The notes beneath the pieces were generated by a model. The model searched no databases. It saw only the letters and a program-made list of their open reading frames with translations, and had not been told where the DNA came from. 64,000 bases of DNA from contig NZ_FXAT01000022.1 in NCBI RefSeq assembly GCF_900177725.1, forward strand, positions 1-64,000, given 5' to 3'. The translations under genes and the position numbers were made by a program. This document shows, piece by piece, positions 34,533 through 42,235 of the stretch. The DNA is from Paraburkholderia susongensis. GTDB lineage: Bacteria > Pseudomonadota > Gammaproteobacteria > Burkholderiales > Burkholderiaceae. Each line of letters opens with the position of its first letter. Within the stretch, counting starts at the first letter, position 1.

Positions 34533-35108
34533 ATGCTGCGTGTTCTCCTTGTCACCGACACCGACAAACCCATCGGCGATCTGCGCGACGCCCTCGCCCG
34601 GCTAGGCTGCGAAATGCTGGCCGGCACGGCGACGCCGCACGCGCTGCATCGCGCGGTGCAGAACGAGCGGCCCGACGTCATCATCATCGACACCGAATCG
34701 CCGTCGCGCGACACGCTCGAACAACTCGCGGTGATGCACGCAAGCGCGCCGCGCCCCGTGCTGATGTTCAGCCACGACGCGAACCAGCAACTGATTCGCG
34801 ACGCGGTGAACGCGGGCGTCACCGCGTATCTCGTCGAGGGCCTCGCGAGCGAGCGGCTCGCGCCGATCCTCGAAGTCGCGCTCGCGCGTTTCGCGCAGGA
34901 ATCGCAGTTGCGCGAGCGGCTCGCGCAGGTCGAGAACGAACTCGCCGAGCGTAAGCTCATCGATCGCGCGAAACGCCTGCTCATGGATCAGCAGAAACTC
35001 ACCGAACCCGCCGCCTACGCGAGTCTGCGCAAACGCGCGATGAACCAGGGCGTCAAACTCGCCGAGGTCGCGCGCGCGGTCGTCGCGGCGGCCGGCTCGC
35101 TCAAATGA
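34533..35108 (+). CDS. nasT: ANTAR-domain response regulator NasT
   Basis: A 191-aa protein: a receiver-like domain (LRVLLVTDTDKPIGDLRDALARLGCE, VIIIDTESPSRDTLEQLAV) and a C-terminal ANTAR RNA-binding domain (LAERKLIDRAKRLLMDQQKLTEPAAYASLRKRAMNQGVKLAEVARAVV). NasT is an antiterminator that binds leader hairpins of nitrate/nitrite assimilation operons. It is followed after 7 bp by the NasS-like sensor, so the pair is cotranscribed. No nitrate assimilation gene lies in the window. Confidence 0.93.
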   Translation: MLRVLLVTDTDKPIGDLRDALARLGCEMLAGTATPHALHRAVQNERPDVIIIDTESPSRDTLEQLAVMHASAPRPVLMFSHDANQQLIRDAVNAGVTAYLVEGLASERLAPILEVALARFAQESQLRERLAQVENELAERKLIDRAKRLLMDQQKLTEPAAYASLRKRAMNQGVKLAEVARAVVAAAGSLK

Positions 35109-35115
35109 AGCGCTC

Positions 35116-36294
35116 ATGAATCCAGCCACTTCCGTCATCGCGCCGGCCTCGTCCGGGCCGCTTGAAAAGACCCATCTGCGGCTGGGTTTCGTCGCGCTGT
35201 CCGACGCTGCGCCGCTCGTCGCCGCGAAGCTGCTCGAATTCGGCCACGCGCACGGGCTCACGCTCGAGTTGTGCCGCCAGCCATCGTGGGCCGCCGTGCG
35301 CGACAGGCTGCTCGCTGGCGAGCTCGACGCGGCGCATACGCTCTACGGCCTCGTCTACGGCGTGCAATTGGGCCTGGGCGGTCCGCGCACCGACATGGCC
35401 GTGCTGATGGTGCTCAACCGCAACGGCCAGGCGATCACGCTGTCGACTCGTCTCGCCGACATGCTCGCAACACACGGCACGTTGCGCGACGCACTCGCCG
35501 CGCTCGGCCGCAAACCGGTGTTCGCTCAGACGTTCCCGACCGGCACGCACGCGATGTGGCTCTACTACTGGCTCGCGTCGCAGGGCATCGATCCGTTGCG
35601 CGACATCGAGAGCGTCGCGATTCCGCCACCGCAAATGGTCGCTGCGCTCAGCGAAGACCGGCTCGACGGTCTGTGCGTCGGCGAGCCGTGGAATGCGCTG
35701 GCCGAAGCGCAAGGTGTCGGCCGCACGGTCGCTCTGACGAGCGAGGTATGGCCCGGACATCCGGAGAAAGTACTCGCGTGCCGGCGCGATTTTGTCGACG
35801 CATATCCGCATACGGCGCGCGCGCTCGTGCAGACGCTGCTCGAAGCATGCCGCTGGCTCGACGGCGCGGGACATCGGGACGAGATTGCGCGCTGGCTCGC
35901 GCGGCCGGATTACATCGGCATCGACGAGCGATTGATTGCCGCGCGGCTTGGAGAGCGGCTTGGAGAGCGGCTTGAAAGTCGGCCTGACACTGCGCCGGCG
36001 GCGCGCCGTCTGCCGATGCGGTTCTTCGACAACGGCACGGTCAACTATCCGCACCCGTTCGAAGGCGCGTGGTTTCTCACGCAGTTCGAACGCTGGGGGA
36101 TGATCGACGCGCGCAACGATTATGCGGAGATCGCCGCGTGTATCAATCAGACGCAGTTGTATCGCGAGGCAGCAGCGCGCATGAAGGTGGCGGTGCCCGA
36201 CGGGAATATCGAGCGGGAGTTGATCGACGGCGAGGTGTGGGGCAGCGCGTCGACGTCCGCCGCTTACGCGCGGCGTTTTGCGATCCGGCGATAA
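35116..36294 (+). CDS. nasS: Nitrate/nitrite sensor NasS (CmpA/NrtA-like)
   Basis: A 392-aa protein related to nitrate/bicarbonate ABC-transporter binding proteins but without a signal peptide, as expected for cytosolic NasS. Family stretches are LRLGFVALSDAAPLVAAKLLEFG, AHTLYGLVYGVQLGLGG, FPTGTHAMWLYYWLASQGIDP and GLCVGEPWNALAEAQGVGR. NasS sequesters NasT until nitrate or nitrite is bound. A 12-bp tandem duplication gives GERLGERLGERL-like residues near 279-286. ATG 35116 is 7 bp after nasT. Confidence 0.92.
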   Translation: MNPATSVIAPASSGPLEKTHLRLGFVALSDAAPLVAAKLLEFGHAHGLTLELCRQPSWAAVRDRLLAGELDAAHTLYGLVYGVQLGLGGPRTDMAVLMVLNRNGQAITLSTRLADMLATHGTLRDALAALGRKPVFAQTFPTGTHAMWLYYWLASQGIDPLRDIESVAIPPPQMVAALSEDRLDGLCVGEPWNALAEAQGVGRTVALTSEVWPGHPEKVLACRRDFVDAYPHTARALVQTLLEACRWLDGAGHRDEIARWLARPDYIGIDERLIAARLGERLGERLESRPDTAPAARRLPMRFFDNGTVNYPHPFEGAWFLTQFERWGMIDARNDYAEIAACINQTQLYREAAARMKVAVPDGNIERELIDGEVWGSASTSAAYARRFAIRR

Positions 36295-36808
36295 ACGCCG
36301 GCAGCGCAGCGCGCGGAAGTACGTCGAAGCACATCGAGACGCACCAAGACTCCACGCCTTGCTGACTTCGGCATTACCCGGAATCAGTCGAACCAATGGC
36401 AGCAACTCGCCGAGGTGCCGAAGAAAAGTCCGAAGCCGCAGTAGTCGAGCTTCGTGAGTGAAGCCGATCATCGGCTCGCCGCCGAATTGCCCGACGAAAA
36501 ACGAGCTGGCATCGGGCGGGAGCGCGTGCTCGGGACGCACGAGCCGGGCGTGCTGCAACTGCGTGAATTGGGTGGAGCGCGGGGTGATCTGTCGGGCGAT
36601 CCCGAGGCCGGCTGATCTGCCGCCCGCAGGAAAAACGAAAGCCCCGGCTGCACGGTACAGTCCGAGGCTTCAGCACATGCCAGTGACGCGCGTCAATCGG
36701 GGCGTCTTGCCGCCGTCATCTGCCACATCAGCACAACCGCAGCGAATCCTCGTCACGGCTTCGCGCGGTTAAACGATTTGGCCGGTGCCTACACGGCAGG
36801 TTCGGAAA
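36295..36808. other. 510-bp region ahead of the duplicated effector locus
   Basis: No gene is supported. A minus-strand frame around 36374-36600 (SSFFVGQFGGEPMIGFTHEARLL) looks protein-like but has no start or intact context and may be a gene fragment. The left repeat unit begins at 36727. Confidence 0.4.
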
Positions 36809-37144
36809 TCATGCGCCGCCAGTCCCGGTGGGATGTTTGCTCCGATACCACCGCCATAGCCTCATGATCGCCACATAGGCGAGCACCGCCACAATCAGTT
36901 CGATCGTCATCCAGACCGCGATGTACAAATCTTCAGGATCGCGAATGCCGAGCGCCTCCGATGCGTTGAACCATGCGCGCATTTCTGCCTCAGACCATCT
37001 ATCGTGAAGCGGACGCACGAAAATGAATGATAGAAGGAACAGACCTAGAAACAACACGACCTTGGTGGCCCGACGGTCGGCCTTGCTCATGCGCTGTCTA
37101 GCCTTGTAAGCCATCTCGAACAGTCTATGGACAAGTGTTGCCAT
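36809..37144 (-). CDS. Two-helix membrane protein, candidate immunity protein (copy A)
   Basis: A 111-aa protein. A basic N-terminus (ARQRMSKADRRATK) precedes helix 1 (VVLFLGLFLLSFIFV). A polar loop of about 40 residues (HDRWSEAEMRAWFNASEALGIRDPEDLY) follows, then helix 2 (IAVWMTIELIVAVLAYVAIMRLW) and a basic tail. Positive-inside reasoning puts the loop in the periplasm, where it could meet a peptidoglycan-targeting effector. ATG 37144 overlaps the effector stop by 20 bp. It has a 28-residue N-terminal extension absent from copy B. The immunity role is inferred from position and topology. Confidence 0.68.
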   Translation of the reverse strand: MATLVHRLFEMAYKARQRMSKADRRATKVVLFLGLFLLSFIFVRPLHDRWSEAEMRAWFNASEALGIRDPEDLYIAVWMTIELIVAVLAYVAIMRLWRWYRSKHPTGTGGA

Positions 37145-37643
37145 GCGTGATGACCTCAATTGTTCCGTAGGCGCGAAGGCCTGAGTTACGTACGGGGATC
37201 GTAGAGGTGTGCAGAAGTGCGCGCCGGAGAAACATAAAGTCGGTATGGCTGGGCAACGTGATACAACCGAGCGAAATACCTTGCCCGCCTGCCGGATGCG
37301 GCCGGAACTGCCCGCGCTTGACACCATTAACCCAGGTTACATCATCAATGACACCATCATCACGATACAGTGCAAACCATTCAAAGTGATCGGATGGATT
37401 ATTCGAATAGAAATTAAATTCATCTTTGAACCACGTTATTACCGCAGACCGTACGCCGCCAATAGGGCGCGCGACGATCCAGTATTTATCAGCGGGAATC
37501 GGACCGTTATTGGGCACCGCCGTGCAGCCACCCCGATTGCGGTATTGCTTGTTGCCCGAATACGCGTTAAATGTGCCGAGGCCGACAAAGGTGAGCGGTA
37601 ATAGAGGCTCGTTATTTATCAGGAATTTTCCCGTATAGGCCAT
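37125..37643 (-). CDS. DUF2778 L,D-transpeptidase-like candidate effector (copy A)
   Basis: A 172-aa protein without signal peptide. Residues 1-60 (LPLTFVGLGTFNAYSGNKQ) and 84-172 are conserved with copy B. The catalytic-type motif is His116-Pro-x(8)-Ser-Leu-Gly-Cys127 (HPAGGQGISLGCITLP), as in DUF2778/Tlde1. Salmonella Tlde1 is a type VI-secreted enzyme that cuts or edits the tetrapeptide stems of rival cells. ATG 37643 has GGAGAAC and AGACAG upstream. No VgrG, PAAR or other secretion gene is near. Residues 61-82 differ strongly from copy B. Confidence 0.78.
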   Translation of the reverse strand: MAYTGKFLINNEPLLPLTFVGLGTFNAYSGNKQYRNRGGCTAVPNNGPIPADKYWIVARPIGGVRSAVITWFKDEFNFYSNNPSDHFEWFALYRDDGVIDDVTWVNGVKRGQFRPHPAGGQGISLGCITLPSHTDFMFLRRALLHTSTIPVRNSGLRAYGTIEVITHGNTCP

Positions 37644-37787
37644 CTGTCTTGATGTTCTCCATTGTAAATTTATGAGCGTTGCATAATTGCAGACCTCATT
37701 CGAGGATCAGCACAACCGCAGCGAATCCTCGTCACGGCTTCGCGCGGTTAAACGATTTGGCCGGTGCCTACACGGCAGGTTCGGAAA

Positions 37788-38069
37788 TCATGCGCCGCCA
37801 GTCCCGCTGGGATGTTTGCTCCGATAGTATCGCCATAGCCTCATGATCGCCATGTAAGCCAAAACGGTAACAATCAGTTGAATCGTCACCCACACTACGA
37901 AATATAAATCCTCGGGGTCGCGAATACCGAGCCATTCCGAAGCATTCCACCATACGAGCAACTGGCTTTCCGTCATCGGGTCGGGGTACGTGTGGACATA
38001 ACGAATCGCAAGAACGAACAGTCCGAGAAACAGTACGACCTTGAAAACCCTACGGGCAAGTATTGCCAT
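37788..38069 (-). CDS. Two-helix membrane protein, candidate immunity protein (copy B)
   Basis: A 93-aa paralogue of the copy A membrane protein. Helix 1 is VVLFLGLFVLAIRYV and helix 2 VVWVTIQLIVTVLAYMAIMRLW. The loop (HTYPDPMTESQLLVWWNASEWLGIRDPEDLY) shares only its second half with copy A. The C-terminus WRYYRSKHPSGTGGA is nearly identical in both. ATG 38069 overlaps the effector stop by 20 bp. Divergence in the first half of the loop is what one would expect if each copy recognises its own effector (inference). Confidence 0.68.
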   Translation of the reverse strand: MAILARRVFKVVLFLGLFVLAIRYVHTYPDPMTESQLLVWWNASEWLGIRDPEDLYFVVWVTIQLIVTVLAYMAIMRLWRYYRSKHPSGTGGA

Positions 38070-38568
38070 ATGTAACTACCTCGATCGTTCCGTACGCGTG
38101 GAGTCCCGAATTACGTACAGGGATAGTCGCGGTGTGTAGAAGCGCATTCCGGATAGCCAAAAAATCGGTATGGCGCGGCAAGGTGATGCAGCCTAATGAA
38201 GTACCCTGGCCGCCTGCGGGGTGTAACCGGAACTGCCCGCGCTTGACCCCATTGACCCACGTCACATCATCAATCGCCCCATCATCCCGGTACAGTGCAA
38301 ACCATTCAGCGTGGTCGGACGGAGTTCCCTTGATGGCATTCCACGTATCTTTCGTCAATGCATAAGCCTTCGAGCGGATGCCGCCCGTGGGGCGATCCAC
38401 GATCCAGTATTTACCAGCGGGAATCGGACCGTTATCGGGCACCGTCGTGCAGCCGCCCCGATTGCGGTATTGCTTGTCACCTGAATACGCGTTAAATGTG
38501 CCGAGGCCGACAAAGGTGAGCGGTAATAGAGGCTCGTTATTTATCAGAAATTTTCCCGTATAAGCCAT
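38050..38568 (-). CDS. DUF2778 L,D-transpeptidase-like candidate effector (copy B)
   Basis: A 172-aa paralogue of the copy A effector, the same length, with His116 and Cys127 both kept (HPAGGQGTSLGCITLP). Differences cluster in residues 61-82 (TGGIRSKAYALTKDTWNAIK here) and in 138-142. Cys40 in RNRGGC and Cys171 are conserved in both and could form a disulfide in the periplasm. The upstream 60 bp are shared with copy A, so both genes probably have equivalent promoters. Confidence 0.78.
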   Translation of the reverse strand: MAYTGKFLINNEPLLPLTFVGLGTFNAYSGDKQYRNRGGCTTVPDNGPIPAGKYWIVDRPTGGIRSKAYALTKDTWNAIKGTPSDHAEWFALYRDDGAIDDVTWVNGVKRGQFRLHPAGGQGTSLGCITLPRHTDFLAIRNALLHTATIPVRNSGLHAYGTIEVVTYGNTCP

Positions 38569-38798
38569 CTGTCTTGATGTTCTCCATTGTAAATTTATGA
38601 GCGTTGCATAAGTGCAGACCTCATTCGAGGAGATGCGCGCTATGCGAGCGCTTCATTTTTTACCGGAGTACATTCGTGGTCGCAATGGGCTTCCGCCCAA
38701 TCTTGGCCATTAATCAAATATTTGACGGTTCTTTGCAGAATCACAGGAAAACGAGCGGCTCCAGCATCCTGAGGCTGGTCGGCGACGCGCGCCGCGCT

Positions 38799-39101
38799 TC
38801 AATCCTGTTCGATATCAGCGCCGCGCTCGCGCATCTTCGACACCAGACTACGCGCACGCGCTACGTCGCGAATGGCGCGCGTGACAAATGTTGCATCATC
38901 GCCACCATTCTCGAACGCAGCTCCAAGATACGCCTGCGTTTCTTCTTCGATGCGCAGATGCTCTGCGACATCGTAACGGCTAGAGATTGCAGGGAGCTTC
39001 CTCGTCCCGAGGCTGCGGCGGAAACCGCCAGCCGGCATCAGTGTGCCGCGATGAAGTTGCGAACATTCATCGACACCAGCGAGCGGGGAAGTCCCTTTCA
39101 T
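38799..39101 (-). pseudogene. Truncated addiction-module antidote (HigA-like) protein
   Basis: The middle of this 100-aa frame (SRYDVAEHLRIEEETQAYLGAAFENGGDDATFVTRAIRDVARAR) matches the N-terminal half of the 'putative addiction module antidote' family. That family continues with a Cro-type helix-turn-helix after DVARAR. Here the frame ends 16 residues later (SLVSKMRERGADIEQD), so the DNA-binding helices are lost. No intact RelE/HigB-type toxin gene is adjacent. It lies between the duplicated effector locus and the rhamnose operon end, consistent with decayed mobile DNA. Confidence 0.55.
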
Positions 39102-39104
39102 TCT

Positions 39105-40115
39105 CTAGAAGTTGAATTTGTCGATATTGCTCGCATCGAACGTGGTCGGCGGTCCGAGAATGATTTCGCCTTGCGCGCCGATCGTGCGCTTGCCGAGCTT
39201 GCCGGCGTCGAACGATTCACCTTCCTTGCCGGTGATCTTGCCCGACGCGAGCGCTGCCGCCGCATACGCGGCGAGATAGCCGAGCTGGTTCGGATCCCAC
39301 AACTGGAACGCCTGCACGGTGCCGTTCTTTACGAACGCGCGCATCTGGTTAGGCGTGCCGAGGCCGGTCACGGCCACCTTGCCCTTGCTCGACGACGACG
39401 AGATATAGCGCGCCGCCGCCGCAATGCCGACCGTGGTCGGCGCGACGATCGCCTTCAGGTTCGGATATGCCTGCAACAGCCCCTGCGTCTCGACGAACGA
39501 CTTCTGATCGTCGTCGTTGCCGTACGCGATCTTCACGAGCTTGATCTTCGAGTACTCGGGCTTCTTCAGTTCCTCCTGCATCCATTTGATCCACGTGTTC
39601 TGATTGGTCGCGTTCGGCGTGGCCGACAGAATCGCGAACTCGCCCTCGCCGCCCATCAGCTTCGAAACCAGTTGCACCTGGCCACGGCCGATGCTCTCGG
39701 CGTTCGCCTGGTTCACGAACAGTTGCCGGCCTTCGGGCGCGGTATCGGAGTCGAACGTGACGACCTTGATGCCCTGGCTCATCGCTTTCTTCAGATATGG
39801 CACGACCGCGTTCGCATCGTTCGCGGCAATCACGATCGCGTCCTGACGCTGCGTAATCAGCGTGTTGATGTACGACACCTGCGACGAGGCGCCCGCATCC
39901 GACGGTCCCACGACCTTGCCCACGCCGCCGAATTCCTTGATCGCGGCCATGCCGCCATCGTCGGCGATCACTTCATACGGGTTGTTGATCTGCTTCGGCA
40001 CGAACGCGATCTTCAGGCCGCTCTTGAGATCGGCGGCGAACGCGCCGCTGCAACTGAGCGCGAGCAACGCGGCGCATAGCGCAGCCATACCGGTGTGACG
40101 TAGAGGTTTGAACAT
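39105..40115 (-). CDS. rhaS: Rhamnose ABC transporter, substrate-binding protein
   Basis: A 336-aa periplasmic sugar-binding protein. The signal peptide (GMAALCAALLALSCSGAFA, cleavage near AFA-AD) is followed by a type I periplasmic-binding fold: KIAFVPKQINNPYEVIADDGGMAAIKEFGG, GPSDAGASSQVSYINTLITQRQDAIVIAANDANAV, VVTFDSDTAPEGRQLFVNQAN. The last matches the RhaS family. ATG 40115 has CAGGAGACACTTC. It ends the importer gene set and lies next to the two permeases. Confidence 0.93.
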   Translation of the reverse strand: MFKPLRHTGMAALCAALLALSCSGAFAADLKSGLKIAFVPKQINNPYEVIADDGGMAAIKEFGGVGKVVGPSDAGASSQVSYINTLITQRQDAIVIAANDANAVVPYLKKAMSQGIKVVTFDSDTAPEGRQLFVNQANAESIGRGQVQLVSKLMGGEGEFAILSATPNATNQNTWIKWMQEELKKPEYSKIKLVKIAYGNDDDQKSFVETQGLLQAYPNLKAIVAPTTVGIAAAARYISSSSSKGKVAVTGLGTPNQMRAFVKNGTVQAFQLWDPNQLGYLAAYAAAALASGKITGKEGESFDAGKLGKRTIGAQGEIILGPPTTFDASNIDKFNF

Positions 40116-40152
40116 GAAGTGTCTCCTGCGTTGTTGTTGGACAGAGTGTTGA

Positions 40153-41187
40153 CTACGAAGCCGACGAAGAAGATGCCGCCGCCACGGACTTCGCGATGAA
40201 GCGCCGGTCGCGCGCCGCACGCCAGCGCGCAACGAGATTCGGTATCAGCACCGACGCGAGCAGCAGCACGCCGGTCACGATGGTCAGCGTTTCGCTCGAT
40301 ACGTCGTCGAGCGTCAAGGCGTTTTTCAGCACGCCGATAATCAGCAGCGACAGCAGCACGCCGATCATCGAGCCGCGTCCGCCGAAAATGCTCACGCCGC
40401 CGAACAGCACCGCGGCGATCACGGACAGCTCGAAGCCCTCGCCGTTATCGCCGCGCGCGCTCGTGAAGCGCAGCGTATAGACGATGCCCGCCAGCGCGCT
40501 CACGAGTCCCGACAGCACGAAGAGGCGCAGCCTGATCTTCGCGACCTCGATACCGGAGAACGCGGCGGCGGTCGGATTCGCACCGATCGCATAGAGGCTG
40601 CGGCCAAACGCGGTGGCCTGCAGCAGCACGGTGAACAGCACAGCGGCGACAATCACGATCACGAACGGCAACGGAATGAAACTCGCGCCGAGCGTGTTCA
40701 TGCCGAACGCCGTATAAGCGGCCGGGAAATCCGCGACTGCCTGGTCGCCGAGCAACACGTAAGCGAGCCCGCGAAACAGCGCGAGCGTGCCGATCGTGAC
40801 CGCGAGCGAAGGCAGGTTGAGCCTGACGATCACGAGCCCGTTGAAGAGCCCCGCCAATGCGCCCGCGATCAGCACCAGAACGATCACGACCGGCATCGGC
40901 AACCCCATGTGCCACAGCACGCCCATTAGCGCGCTGGAAGCGCCCAGAACCGACGCCACCGACAGATCGATTTCGGCCGCGACGATAATCAAGGTCATCG
41001 GCAGCGCCATCAACGCGATCTCGGTCAGATCGGCAAGCACGTTGCTCAGGTTCGCGCCGCTCAGAAACACCGGCGAGAGCCAGCGTCCGAGCGCGAGCGA
41101 CGCAATCAGCACGATCACGAGCAAGGCTTCCCATTGCAGCGGCGTTTCGCGTTTGCGCGTGAGCAGCGCGGAATCGGGTTTAGCCAT
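40153..41187 (-). CDS. rhaQ: Rhamnose ABC transporter permease
   Basis: A 344-aa inner-membrane permease of the ribose/rhamnose (RbsC-like) family with 8-10 helices. Motifs: LSGANLSNVLADLTEIALMALPMTLIIVAAEIDLSVAS and FNGLVIVRLNLPSLAVTIGTLALFRGLAYVLLG. ATG 41187 overlaps the stop of the upstream permease by 8 bp, so translation is coupled. RhaQ versus RhaP naming is by position and could be reversed. Confidence 0.9.
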   Translation of the reverse strand: MAKPDSALLTRKRETPLQWEALLVIVLIASLALGRWLSPVFLSGANLSNVLADLTEIALMALPMTLIIVAAEIDLSVASVLGASSALMGVLWHMGLPMPVVIVLVLIAGALAGLFNGLVIVRLNLPSLAVTIGTLALFRGLAYVLLGDQAVADFPAAYTAFGMNTLGASFIPLPFVIVIVAAVLFTVLLQATAFGRSLYAIGANPTAAAFSGIEVAKIRLRLFVLSGLVSALAGIVYTLRFTSARGDNGEGFELSVIAAVLFGGVSIFGGRGSMIGVLLSLLIIGVLKNALTLDDVSSETLTIVTGVLLLASVLIPNLVARWRAARDRRFIAKSVAAASSSSAS

Positions 41188-42235
41188 GAGCGCGTTTCCT
41201 CATCATGCGTTTGGCGACGGAGCGGGCCAGCAAGGTATCGGCGGCGATGGCCGCGACGATCAGCGCGCCCTGAATCGCCTGTTCCCAGAACGGCGACACG
41301 TGCAGCACGACGAGCGCGATGCTGATGACGCCGAGCACGAGCGCGCCGAGCGTCGCGCCGAGTATCGTGCCGACACCGCCCGTGATCGCGACGCTGCCGA
41401 CCACCGCGGCCGCAACGACCTGCAATTCGATGCCCTTCGCGGTGCTCGCATCGACCGTGCCGAAGCGCGCGAGCCACAGCGCGCCCGCGAAGCCCGCGAT
41501 CGCGCCGGACAGCAGAAAGCCCGACATCACGCGACGCTCGACGTTCACGCCCGCCAGCCGCGCGGCCTCCGGATTCGAGCCGATCGCGTAGTGCTCGCGG
41601 CCGCCGCGAAACTGCTTCAGATAGATGGACAGACCGACGAGCACGACGAGCGCGATCAGCGCGAGCGTCGGGATGCCGAGCAGCGTGCCGGTCGCGAGCC
41701 GCGAATACGCGTCGGGCAGACTCGTCGCGTTGATCTGGCCGCCATGTACCCATGCGTAGTCCGCGCCGCGAAAAATGTACAGCGTCGAGAGCGTCGCGAC
41801 GAGCGAAGGCACGCGCCCCACCGCGACGAGCAGCGCATTGATGCCGCCCGCGACGAGACCGATCGCGAGTCCCGCCGCCAGTGCAACGAGCACCGGCATA
41901 TGCGGGAACGCGACGTAGAGGCTGCCTACCGCGTACGCGCTCACGCCGACCGTCGAGCCGACCGACAGATCGATATGCCGCATCAGGATCACGACGGTCA
42001 TGCCGGCCGTCAGCAGGCTGACGATCGACACATTGAGCAGTACGTCGCGCAGATTTTGCAGATTGAGGAATTGCGGCTTCGCGAGCCCGGTGCCGACGAT
42101 CAGCAGAATCAGCACGACGAAGAGCGTCGTCTCGCGGCTCTTCGCAATGCTCGCGACGAGGCCGCCCGCGGAACTGCCGGAGCGCTCCGGCAGCGGCTGC
42201 TGGACCGGCGCGGGATGAGTCGAATGGCGCATCAT
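41180..42235 (-). CDS. rhaP: Rhamnose ABC transporter permease
   Basis: A 351-aa permease paralogous to the preceding one (FLNLQNLRDVLLNVSIVSLLTAGMTVVILMRHIDLSVGSTVG, GGINALLVAVGRVPSLVATLSTLYIFRGADYAWV). The N-terminal 30 residues are polar. ATG 42235 overlaps the ATPase stop by 4 bp. The two permeases form a heterodimeric channel with the RhaT-type ATPase. Confidence 0.9.
   Translation of the reverse strand: MMRHSTHPAPVQQPLPERSGSSAGGLVASIAKSRETTLFVVLILLIVGTGLAKPQFLNLQNLRDVLLNVSIVSLLTAGMTVVILMRHIDLSVGSTVGVSAYAVGSLYVAFPHMPVLVALAAGLAIGLVAGGINALLVAVGRVPSLVATLSTLYIFRGADYAWVHGGQINATSLPDAYSRLATGTLLGIPTLALIALVVLVGLSIYLKQFRGGREHYAIGSNPEAARLAGVNVERRVMSGFLLSGAIAGFAGALWLARFGTVDASTAKGIELQVVAAAVVGSVAITGGVGTILGATLGALVLGVISIALVVLHVSPFWEQAIQGALIVAAIAADTLLARSVAKRMMRKRAHG

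Larger units (their letters stand above)
36727..37706. repeat. Tandem duplication, copy A (about 980 bp)
   Basis: The segment starts at ATCAGCACAACCGCAGCG and ends at GACCTCATTCGAGGA. Copy B begins at once at 37706 with the same start sequence. The outer 100-150 bp of each unit are nearly identical; the middle is diverged. The unit contains one effector and one membrane-protein gene. Confidence 0.9.
37706..38631. repeat. Tandem duplication, copy B (about 925 bp)
   Basis: It starts with ATCAGCACAACCGCAGCG at 37706, where copy A ends, and finishes at TCATTCGAGGA (38631). The period between the two left ends is 979 bp. Copy B is shorter mainly because its membrane-protein gene lacks the N-terminal extension. 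Confidence 0.9.

Noticed and set aside
36809..38568. Phage lysis cassette (endolysin plus holin) explanation for the duplicated pairs
   Set aside because: No phage genes surround them. The enzyme motif is DUF2778/L,D-transpeptidase-like, and two diverged cassettes side by side fit effector-immunity arrays better. Not fully excluded.
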